A stretch of DNA of 7,765 nt. Source: an uncultured Bacteroidota bacterium (GTDB lineage: Bacteria > Bacteroidota > Bacteroidia > Bacteroidales > SZUA-534). Both the position numbers and the translations under genes were made by a program. The DNA lies in assembly GCA_937899145.1 (NCBI GenBank), contig CALBPW010000538.1, positions 1 to 7,765 of the forward strand, in the 5' to 3' direction. The notes below the pieces were generated by a model. It was not told where the DNA came from, did not search any database, and saw only the letters and a list, made by a program, of their open reading frames with translations. Of this stretch, positions 1-5,633 are shown piece after piece. Each line of letters begins with the position of its first letter. Positions within the stretch are counted from its first letter, which is position 1.

Positions 1-230
1 GCAAGGGCATCAATGTGAATGCCATCTGCCCCGGCTACTTCTACACCCCGCTAACTGAGGCAACGCTGAATACCGACTTCTTCCAGCAGAACGCCCGCAC
101 AATGATTCCTGCCGAACGCTACGGCAACGAGGGAGAGCTTGATACGGCGGTCATTTTTCTTGCCTCGCCCGCATCGAGCTACGTAACAGGCGTTATGCTA
201 CCCGTCGATGGTGGCTACACTTGTATGTAG
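1..230 (+). CDS. SDR family oxidoreductase, C-terminal 75 residues (5' end outside window)
   Basis: This is the C-terminal part of a classical short-chain dehydrogenase/reductase, an NAD(P)-dependent alcohol or sugar oxidoreductase. Codons run in frame from position 3, and the GTG at 15 is an internal Val, not a start. Visible are the strand-6 signature NVNAICPGY followed by a flexible TP-L substrate loop, the RYGNEGEL segment that precedes the last helix, the FLASPASSYVTG segment, and the terminal PVDGGYT motif. All are standard for the roughly 250-residue family. The Rossmann glycine motif and the catalytic Ser-Tyr-Lys lie upstream of the window, so substrate and cofactor cannot be decided. 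Gluconate 5-dehydrogenase, KduD-like or 3-oxoacyl-ACP reductase-like are all possible. At about 55% GC the piece is clearly richer than the btu genes. It ends in TAG and is followed by two hairpins. Confidence 0.93.
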   Translation, partial: KGINVNAICPGYFYTPLTEATLNTDFFQQNARTMIPAERYGNEGELDTAVIFLASPASSYVTGVMLPVDGGYTCM

Positions 231-245
231 ATTATCTCTGATTTT

Positions 246-290
246 AAACTGCTATCCGATAATAGTTTTACAGATAGCAACAGTTTTTTT
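246..290 (+). terminator. Intrinsic terminator of the SDR gene
   Basis: A stem forms between TGCTATC (250-256) and GATAGCA (273-279) with a 16-base loop. An alternative pairing joins AAACTG plus CTATC (246-256) to GATAG, a 3-base bulge and CAGTTT (273-286). A run of seven T follows at 284-290. It begins 15 bases after the SDR stop codon and points in that gene's direction. The large loop makes it weaker than the hairpin at 300-332. Confidence 0.6.
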
Positions 291-299
291 CTACTCGTT

Positions 300-332
300 A
301 TAGAAAACGCCTCCTATTGAGGCGTTTTCTAT
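300..332. terminator. Strong hairpin, probable bidirectional terminator between the SDR gene and lysS
   Basis: A perfect 14-bp stem (300-313 with 319-332) has a GC core GCCTC/GAGGC, flanking AAAA/TTTT arms and a 5-base loop CTATT. Because the arms carry A on one side and T on the other, RNA from either strand gives a GC stem with a U-rich 3' arm. It lies between the convergent SDR gene (stop at 230) and lysS (stop at 422), so it can serve both. Confidence 0.85.
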
Positions 333-343
333 CTTAGGTGAGT

Positions 344-389
344 TTATAAAATTGATTTCAAAAGTCTTTTTGAATTTTGTTCAAATCAA
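344..389 (-). terminator. Possible weak, AT-rich terminator just after lysS
   Basis: On the minus strand, TTGATTT (389-383) pairs with AAATCAA (358-352). CAAAA (379-375, minus strand reads CAAAA) pairs inside it with TTTTG (363-359) across a 3-base bulge, and TTTTATAA follows. It starts 33 bases after the lysS stop codon. The stem is almost all A-T, so function is uncertain; the hairpin at 300-332 is the better lysS terminator. Confidence 0.3.
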
Positions 390-421
390 CTTAACAATTG
401 AATGGAAACTGCAATAATCTT

Positions 422-2137
422 TTAAAACCACTTTTGCACATCATCAAGAGAAAGTGCAGGAATATCAAGTTTATTCTTTTTGCGGTAGCCATTCAGCTGC
501 TGATGCACTTGTGTTGGCTTGCAATTGCGCAAGTTTTCAACTGAATTAAATCCTGCCTTTATAACCACTTCAGCCCACTCCGCCGGGACACCGATTTTTA
601 TAAAATCGTCTGGTGCAACTGCTTGCGCTTTTTTTTCAGGCTTCATCTGCGGAAACAGCAGTACTTCTTGAATTGTCGATTGTCCAATCATCAGCATTGC
701 AAGTCTGTCAATACCGATGCCGATGCCCGATGTTGGCGGCATTCCGTATTCAAGAGCGCGCATAAAATCGTGGTCGATAATCATGGCTTCGTCGTCACCC
801 TTGTCGGCAAGTTTCATTTGCTCAACAAACCGGTTGTATTGGTCGATAGGGTCGTTCAATTCAGAATAAGCGTTGGCAAGTTCTTTTCCGTTCACCATCA
901 ACTCAAAACGCTCAGTTAGTCCGGGCTTGCTACGGTGCATTTTTGTAAGTGGCGACATTTCAACAGGATAATCGGTTATGAATGTAGGCTGAATGAATGT
1001 CCCTTCGCAAAATTCGCCAAAAATTTCGTCAATAAGTTTGCCTTTGCCCATGGTGTCATCAATTTCCATTTTTAGGGCTTTGCAGATGTCGCGGATTTCG
1101 TCTTCCGACTTGCCATTTAGGTCGTACCCTGTTTTCTCTTTGATGGCATCAAGAATTGGCAAACGCCGATAAGGAGCCTTAAACGATATGATATTGTCGC
1201 CAACCTTACTTTCGGGCGAGCCATTTACGGCAATGCAGATTTTTTCGAGCATCTGCTCAGTAAAACTCATCATCCAATTATAATCTTTGTATTGAACATA
1301 AAGTTCCATACAAGTAAATTCCGGATTATGGTTACGGTCCATACCTTCGTTGCGGAAGTTTTTTCCTATCTCATAAACGCCCTCAAAACCGCCGACAATC
1401 AGTCGTTTAAGGTAAAGTTCAGTGGCGATGCGCATATACATATTTATATCGAGAGCGTTAAAATGAGTGATGAACGGACGCGCGCTTGCGCCACCCGCAA
1501 TTGCTTGGAGTGTAGGTGTCTCAACCTCAGTATAGCCGGCCGTATCAAGAATATTGCGCAACGTGCGAATTATAGTAGCACGTTTTAGGAATGTATCCTT
1601 AACTCCGTCATTTACAACCAAATCGACATAACGCTGACGGTAGCGAAGCTCGGGGTCTTCAAAAGCATCGTAAGCAACACCATCTTTATATTTAACAATA
1701 GGTAGCGGACGCAAGCTCTTGCTCAACACCGTAAGTTCAGCTGCATGAACTGATATTTCTCCCATCTGGGTACGAAAAACGTAGCCTTTTATGCCGATAA
1801 AATCGCCAATATCAAGCAGTTTCTTAAAAACCACATTGTACATATCGGAATTTTCTTCGGTGCAAATGCTATCGCGTGCAATATATACTTGAATGCGACC
1901 TTTGCTATCTTGCAACTCAATAAACGACGCTTTGCCCATAATGCGGCGACTCATAATGCGCCCTGCAATTGTTACATCGCGTTGTGGCGCGTCATCGGCA
2001 AATTCGTTTTTAATGTCGGTTGAGTAAGCCGTTACTACATATTCGGCTGCAGGATATGGGTCGATGCCCATATTGCGGAGCTCCGTCAGGCTTTGACGGC
2101 GCTGAATTTCTTGCTCGCTAAGTTCGATGTTGCTCAT
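422..2137 (-). CDS. lysS: Lysyl-tRNA synthetase, class II
   Basis: LysS charges tRNA-Lys with lysine using ATP in the cytoplasm. The 571-residue protein has an N-terminal OB-fold anticodon-binding domain (about 54-150, with [14 protein letters not shown] and [13 protein letters not shown]). The class II catalytic core follows: motif 1 near 204-222 ([19 protein letters not shown]), motif 2 near 255-278 ([11 protein letters not shown], then [10 protein letters not shown]) and motif 3 near 471-485 ([12 protein letters not shown]). About 73 residues follow motif 3 (499-571), a helical extension I recall from Bacteroidota LysS proteins but not from E. coli LysS. I chose the ATG at 2137 because the protein then begins [15 protein letters not shown], as family members do. 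An in-frame TTG at 2164 lies inside the promoter box and would be untranscribed. No truncation or missing active-site segment is visible. It is expressed separately from the btu genes upstream, although no strong terminator separates them. Confidence 0.98.
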   Translation of the reverse strand: MSNIELSEQEIQRRQSLTELRNMGIDPYPAAEYVVTAYSTDIKNEFADDAPQRDVTIAGRIMSRRIMGKASFIELQDSKGRIQVYIARDSICTEENSDMYNVVFKKLLDIGDFIGIKGYVFRTQMGEISVHAAELTVLSKSLRPLPIVKYKDGVAYDAFEDPELRYRQRYVDLVVNDGVKDTFLKRATIIRTLRNILDTAGYTEVETPTLQAIAGGASARPFITHFNALDINMYMRIATELYLKRLIVGGFEGVYEIGKNFRNEGMDRNHNPEFTCMELYVQYKDYNWMMSFTEQMLEKICIAVNGSPESKVGDNIISFKAPYRRLPILDAIKEKTGYDLNGKSEDEIRDICKALKMEIDDTMGKGKLIDEIFGEFCEGTFIQPTFITDYPVEMSPLTKMHRSKPGLTERFELMVNGKELANAYSELNDPIDQYNRFVEQMKLADKGDDEAMIIDHDFMRALEYGMPPTSGIGIGIDRLAMLMIGQSTIQEVLLFPQMKPEKKAQAVAPDDFIKIGVPAEWAEVVIKAGFNSVENLRNCKPTQVHQQLNGYRKKNKLDIPALSLDDVQKWF

Positions 2138-2161
2138 ATTTTGTCTATCTGAAATTTTTGG

Positions 2162-2192
2162 CAAAGATATTTTAACATTTAGGATTTAGAAA
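2162..2192 (-). promoter_or_regulatory. Bacteroidota-type promoter of lysS
   Basis: The minus strand reads TATCTTTG at 2169-2162, an exact match to the Bacteroidota -7 consensus TAnnTTTG. A near-match TTTC to the -33 element TTTG lies at 2192-2189, with a 19-base spacer. Transcription would begin near 2155-2157, giving a leader of about 20 bases before the ATG at 2137. No Shine-Dalgarno sequence is evident, as is usual in this phylum. Confidence 0.65.
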
Positions 2193-2267
2193 TTTAAATT
2201 TCGATTGTCAACAAATTTGGTGAAATGCAAACTTGCAAAAGTTGAGCAACTATTATTCTGACAATAT

Positions 2268-3047
2268 TTATTTTGATTGTGCTATGACAAACCGACGCTG
2301 AACAGAATCGAATTTAACATTATCGTTTTGAAACAATTTATCGATAAAACCATTTTCGATTATTTCGTCAGAAGAGCCCGAATAAAATTCCGACTTGTTC
2401 ATGAGCCACATATTATCAGCAATTTGCATAGCCAAACCGACTTCGTGAGTTGATACAAGAACTGCTTTATTTTGCTCATTTGCAACACAATGCAGCAATT
2501 GCATCACTTCAACCCTTGCCGCTGCATCAAGAAAAGCTGTTGGCTCGTCTAAAATCAGAATTGGAGTTTGTTGTGCTAATGCTTTGGCTATCATTACTTT
2601 CTGGCGTTCACCATCTGATAATTCCGATACATACGAATCTTTTTTATGCGCGATACCAACTTGTTCAAGCGATTTATCAATAATATTTTTATCATCGTCG
2701 GTAATTCGTCCAAAAAAATTAGTATAAGGGTGTCTGCCCATAGCGGCAAGTTCGAAAACTGTAAGTCCGCCAGCTGCCGCCTTATCGGTTAAAACAATTG
2801 ATAAAGAACGTGTTAACTCCGACTTTGAAACTGATTGAATTGAAACACCATTAATCAGAATTTGCCCTGAAATTGGTGCTTGCAAATTTGCAAGAGTGCG
2901 CAACAATGTCGATTTTCCTACTCCGTTAGAGCCAATCAGACAGGTTAAATTGCCACATTTCAAATTCAAATTCAAAGACTTACACAATGGCTTTTCGTAC
3001 CCAATTTGCAAATCACGCGTTGTCAGTATGTTGATGTCAGTGTTCAA
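2268..3047 (-). CDS. btuD: ABC transporter ATP-binding protein, BtuD/FecE type, probable cobalamin importer
   Basis: This is the cytoplasmic ATPase that powers import through the BtuC-like permease. In its 259 residues I see an A-loop Tyr (about 17), Walker A GSNGVGKST (39-47), signature LSDGERQ (143-149; Asp instead of the usual Gly), Walker B ILILDE (163-168), D-loop FLD (172-174) and the H-loop His in STHE (201). The Q-loop position reads LTDK (86-89), so the usual Gln is absent. The start is TTG at 3047: the codon before it is TAA, no ATG lies before residue 103, and the ABC fold begins at about residue 8. That TTG overlaps the btuC stop codon as TTGA, indicating translational coupling. 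The family is certain. The B12 substrate is inferred from BtuB, BtuG and BtuF-like neighbours; a siderophore or haem importer is the alternative. Confidence 0.88.
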   Translation of the reverse strand: MNTDINILTTRDLQIGYEKPLCKSLNLNLKCGNLTCLIGSNGVGKSTLLRTLANLQAPISGQILINGVSIQSVSKSELTRSLSIVLTDKAAAGGLTVFELAAMGRHPYTNFFGRITDDDKNIIDKSLEQVGIAHKKDSYVSELSDGERQKVMIAKALAQQTPILILDEPTAFLDAAARVEVMQLLHCVANEQNKAVLVSTHEVGLAMQIADNMWLMNKSEFYSGSSDEIIENGFIDKLFQNDNVKFDSVQRRFVIAQSK

Positions 3048-4069
3048 TTAAAATATCGCATTTTACGTTGATTTATAATAATATAAATGATTACAGGCGC
3101 ACCAAAAATAGGCGTAACGGCATTTAGTGGAAGTATGCCGAATTTGTCTGGCAAATGGCAAACAAAATTGCACATAAGCGCTATAAATGAACCGGTTAGA
3201 ATAGTTGTCGGCACAAGTTTCACATGGTTTGAAGTACGCATAATCATTCGTGCAATGTGCGGCACTGCCAGCCCAATGAAAGATATTGGTCCACAAAAAG
3301 CGGTAACAATAGCCGAGAGTAGACCTGTTGTGAAAAGCAGCAAACTGCGCGCCAATTTAATGTTAACTCCCAGATTCTCAGCATAATTTTCGCCAAGCAG
3401 AAGTGCATTGAGTGGTTTTATCAGCATAACTGACAATGCAAGTCCAAACAAAACAATTATGATAAATAGCGGCATTTGTGAAAGCGGCACTCCTCCAAAG
3501 TTTCCCATGCCCCAAATGGTATAAGAATGAACTCCCTCGGCAGTTGCAAAAAAGTTTAAAAGAGTAATTAATGACGATGCCAAATAGCCAATCATAATTC
3601 CAGCAATAAGTAACATAATATTGCTTTTGATAACCGACGAGAGCAACAATATGACAAACATCACCACAAAAGCGCCAATCATAGCGCCAGCAAGCACTGC
3701 AAGCCAACCCGACAGTTTATCGGCATTAGCGACAACCAGTCCGCCACCAAGCAAGGTTACAACAGCTACACCAAGGCTTGCACCTGTTGTTATTCCTAAT
3801 ATTGAAGGCCCTGCAAGCGGGTTGTTGAACAATGTTTGCAGCATCAAACCGGATACCGACAAAGCCGCACCACATAATATGGCAGTAATGCACTGCGGAA
3901 GTCGCGATTGCATAACAATAATTTTCCAAGTCTGATTTTCAACATCGCCACCAAACAGTATTTTAAAAACATCGATTGCCGGTATATGCACCGAACCTAT
4001 TAGCAAATTGAGCAGTGCGGCAACAATGATTAGAAAGGATAATATTATGTAAATATGAGAGGTCTTCAA
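3044..4069 (-). CDS. btuC: ABC transporter permease, FecCD/BtuC family, probable cobalamin importer
   Basis: This is the inner-membrane channel subunit of 341 residues, normal for the family, with roughly ten hydrophobic segments. Hallmarks are SRLPQ followed by GAALSVSGLMLQ and NNPLAGPSILG (55-91), the GPISFIGLAVPHIAR segment (260-274) that contacts the ATPase, and the C-terminal LPLNAVTPIFGAP stretch (about 313-325). The first membrane segment starts at about residue 6. The start is TTG at 4069. The codon before it is TAA, and the next in-frame candidates (a TTG at residue 22, a GTG at residue 27) would remove the first membrane helix. A six-codon ATG frame with an AGGA upstream ends in that same TAA. 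The gene lies 390 bases after btuF and overlaps btuD by 3 bases. Substrate assignment to cobalamin comes from context. Confidence 0.88.
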   Translation of the reverse strand: MKTSHIYIILSFLIIVAALLNLLIGSVHIPAIDVFKILFGGDVENQTWKIIVMQSRLPQCITAILCGAALSVSGLMLQTLFNNPLAGPSILGITTGASLGVAVVTLLGGGLVVANADKLSGWLAVLAGAMIGAFVVMFVILLLSSVIKSNIMLLIAGIMIGYLASSLITLLNFFATAEGVHSYTIWGMGNFGGVPLSQMPLFIIIVLFGLALSVMLIKPLNALLLGENYAENLGVNIKLARSLLLFTTGLLSAIVTAFCGPISFIGLAVPHIARMIMRTSNHVKLVPTTILTGSFIALMCNFVCHLPDKFGILPLNAVTPIFGAPVIIYIIINQRKMRYFN

Positions 4070-4090
4070 TTATGGAAAATTTATACTCAT
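4070..4090 (-). other. Six-codon leader reading frame abutting the btuC start
   Basis: The minus strand reads ATG AGT ATA AAT TTT CCA TAA (Met-Ser-Ile-Asn-Phe-Pro-stop), in frame with btuC and ending directly before its TTG. AGGA at 4099-4096 stands 5 bases before the ATG, a good Shine-Dalgarno spacing. Either ribosomes load here and restart at TTG, or a nonsense change has split the original N-terminus of btuC. Which of these holds is not visible from one sequence. Confidence 0.4.
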
Positions 4091-4192
4091 CAATATCCTA
4101 TAAACAATAAGCGACAACAAGTTAAACACACATGCACATGCACCTGCCCTGACTAAAAGTTATTGTTTCCAAAACCTTGCTTGTTTTGATTC

Positions 4193-4200
4193 CAAAAATA
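4193..4200 (-). promoter_or_regulatory. Possible -7 promoter box upstream of btuC
   Basis: The minus strand reads TATTTTTG, matching TAnnTTTG, about 120 bases before btuC. No TTTG-like element is found 19 bases upstream (the site reads ACGG), so this could be chance in AT-rich DNA. If real, it would let btuCD be transcribed independently of the terminator at 5592-5627. Confidence 0.22.
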
Positions 4201-4459
4201 CAATTTTTCCCAATAGTTACCGTCCCCTTGCTGCCAACAGAAAACGGCAGAAAGAACTCTTTGGTCTTTCAGCCGGATTATATTCTTATTGAAACATTTC
4301 TATAACACAATCTTAATTGTTTTCTCGTTCACATTCGCAATGCAAACATCTTTTAGTGAAAAGGGAAATAGGCAATCAGGCTTAATTACCAATCAAATAC
4401 GCGCAACCGCCAGCACTCAACTTTCCAAACATCTAAACCTCTCACATTCTTACCTTTTC

Positions 4460-5584
4460 TCACTCCAATGCCGAATAATACCTTAACTCATAATCAGGCA
4501 ACAACTCAGGGTGAATAATTTTTACCAAATCGCGCAAAAGCCAATCAGGACGGAACGGAGCCTCATCGTAGTACGGAACATGAGCGGTGTTGCAGCCATA
4601 AATATGCCGGTTTTTGAAAGCCGAAAATTTAGCATATAACTCATTTTCAAGCTGCAATTGTTTGTAAGTCATATCAATAGGGCGATTATACTTAAAAACC
4701 CAACAATCGGCATTGTGTCCGCGCTCAAAAACCGACTCAAACGAGTATGGCACTGCCCCAGCGGTTTTTATATCGGCAAAAATATAATTGGCTCCGGCAT
4801 CAACATAAAATCTACCGGTTGTACTTCCGCCGCTTGGCACATACCACGCTGAGCCTGTTTTAAGTTCAGCTAACAATAATGGGTGATCAGAAAGCGCCAT
4901 AGCCGAATCGCGTAATGAACAATAATTTTTTTCGACAACTAAAAATAACGAATCTGCCGCAGACTCACAACCGAAAAGCAAACCATAAAACCGCATCCAC
5001 TCAGCACATGCCAAAGATGAATTTTCCATATAATCAGCACACTCAATTATGGGGATTCCGATATTCTCAATAACACCGTAGCCGCCGCTATTTTCAAAGG
5101 GTGAAAGCAAAACAGCATCGGGTGCAAGTTGCACTATTTTTTCAATATCGGGCGACATAGCATCGCCAGCATCAACAATTTTTCCATCGGCAATAAGTTG
5201 CGAAACTTTTGGTTGCAATAAATATTTTGCATCGCATACTCCACCAATTTGGTTTAAAACTCCCAAATTTGACAATAACCCGACATGAACCGATGTGTAA
5301 ACCAAGGCGTTTTTTATTGGCGTTCGCACTATAGTTCCGCTTGGCAACAAGGTTGGTAAGACAGAATCAGCAGGCACCAAAATATATGTATGCAGCAATT
5401 TTGTAGTATCCCACGGATTGCGTATTTTAACATTAACATAACCGCCAAAATCGGTTATATCAATATTTGAGGCATACTTAAACTGAATTTTAGCCCCCCC
5501 CTGCTCTTCAATTCCATTTTTTGAAATACAAGCTGAAAATAAGGTGGTTACAAATAGTGATAATATAAGAATTGAGTGTTTCAC
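4460..5584 (-). CDS. btuF: Periplasmic substrate-binding lipoprotein of an ABC importer, BtuF/FecB type
   Basis: This is the binding protein that captures substrate in the periplasm and delivers it to the BtuC-like permease. From the GTG at 5584 it has 374 residues: a basic start (KH), a hydrophobic core and a lipobox ending LFSAC with the lipidated Cys at about 19. The mature part shows the class III binding-protein pattern, with TSVHVGLLSNLG, GGVCDAKYL, SPDIEKIVQLAPDAVLLS and NIGIPIIECADYMENS in order, and a C-terminal lobe ending FRPDWLLRDLVKIIHP. A longer frame begins at ATG 5653, but its extra 23 residues come from reading through the terminator hairpin and would bury the signal peptide, so I reject that start. 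A G8 run lies at codons 27-30. The gene follows btuG across a terminator. Binding of cobalamin is inferred from gene order. Confidence 0.85.
   Translation of the reverse strand: MKHSILILSLFVTTLFSACISKNGIEEQGGAKIQFKYASNIDITDFGGYVNVKIRNPWDTTKLLHTYILVPADSVLPTLLPSGTIVRTPIKNALVYTSVHVGLLSNLGVLNQIGGVCDAKYLLQPKVSQLIADGKIVDAGDAMSPDIEKIVQLAPDAVLLSPFENSGGYGVIENIGIPIIECADYMENSSLACAEWMRFYGLLFGCESAADSLFLVVEKNYCSLRDSAMALSDHPLLLAELKTGSAWYVPSGGSTTGRFYVDAGANYIFADIKTAGAVPYSFESVFERGHNADCWVFKYNRPIDMTYKQLQLENELYAKFSAFKNRHIYGCNTAHVPYYDEAPFRPDWLLRDLVKIIHPELLPDYELRYYSALE
5494..5501 (-). repeat. G8 homopolymer inside btuF
   Basis: The minus strand reads CAG GGG GGG GCT: eight consecutive G about 83 bases after the GTG start, just after the lipobox. 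In this frame it encodes Gln-Gly-Gly-Ala. Losing one G gives TAA after about a dozen codons; gaining one gives TAA at the next codon. Confidence 0.95.
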
Positions 5585-5591
5585 TTTCGAG

Positions 5592-5627
5592 AAAAAAAAA
5601 GTGTGAGCGAATAAAACGCCCACACTT
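5592..5627 (-). terminator. Intrinsic terminator between btuG and btuF
   Basis: On the minus strand AAGTGTGGGCG (5627-5617) pairs with CGCTCACACTT (5609-5599) over 11 bp, including one G-U pair. The loop is TTTTATT, and a run of nine T (5600-5592) overlaps the end of the stem. It begins 6 bases after the btuG stop codon (5634-5636) and ends 7 bases before the btuF GTG (5584). This is the strongest minus-strand terminator in the window. Confidence 0.9.
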
Positions 5628-5633
5628 AAATGA

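Larger units (their letters stand above)
4070..4459. other. 390-base gap inside the btu locus, no confident gene
   Basis: This gap separates btuF from btuC and holds the leader frame (4070-4090). It also has a TAnnTTTG-like box on the minus strand (4200-4193), a small hairpin CTGCC/GGCAG (4231-4250) and a repeated ACATGC at about 4130-4142. A minus-strand open stretch of 48 codons without ATG (4299-4153) is rich in Trp, Tyr, Phe, Asn and Gln (for example GDGNYWEKLYFWNQ). It could be a decayed gene piece or a chance frame. No clear btuF terminator, terminal inverted repeat or transposase was found. GC is about 38%, like the neighbouring genes. Confidence 0.5.

Noticed and set aside
623..1588. 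Plus-strand frames opposite lysS
   Set aside because: They lie entirely within the conserved lysS coding region on the other strand and show no family resemblance.
2221..2267. Small inverted repeats after btuD (AACTT/AAGTT and GTTG/CAAC)
   Set aside because: Stems of 4-5 bp with very short loops and only four T are too weak to call a terminator.
3063..3935. Several frames of 67-109 codons overlapping btuC on both strands
   Set aside because: They are shadow frames of the permease gene, with Cys/Trp/Tyr-rich or Ser/Thr/Pro-rich translations and no domains.
4140..4160. B12-box-like sequence (AGTCAGG next to GCAGGT on the minus strand)
   Set aside because: The cobalamin riboswitch box needs AGTCAGG followed by ACCTGCC. 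Here the second half is inverted, and none of the other conserved riboswitch segments were found in the gap.
4289..4486. Plus-strand frame of 65 codons with a signal-peptide-like start
   Set aside because: It starts with TTG, overlaps the 3' end of btuF on the other strand, and its second half has no recognisable domain. The hydrophobic start alone is weak evidence in AT-rich DNA.
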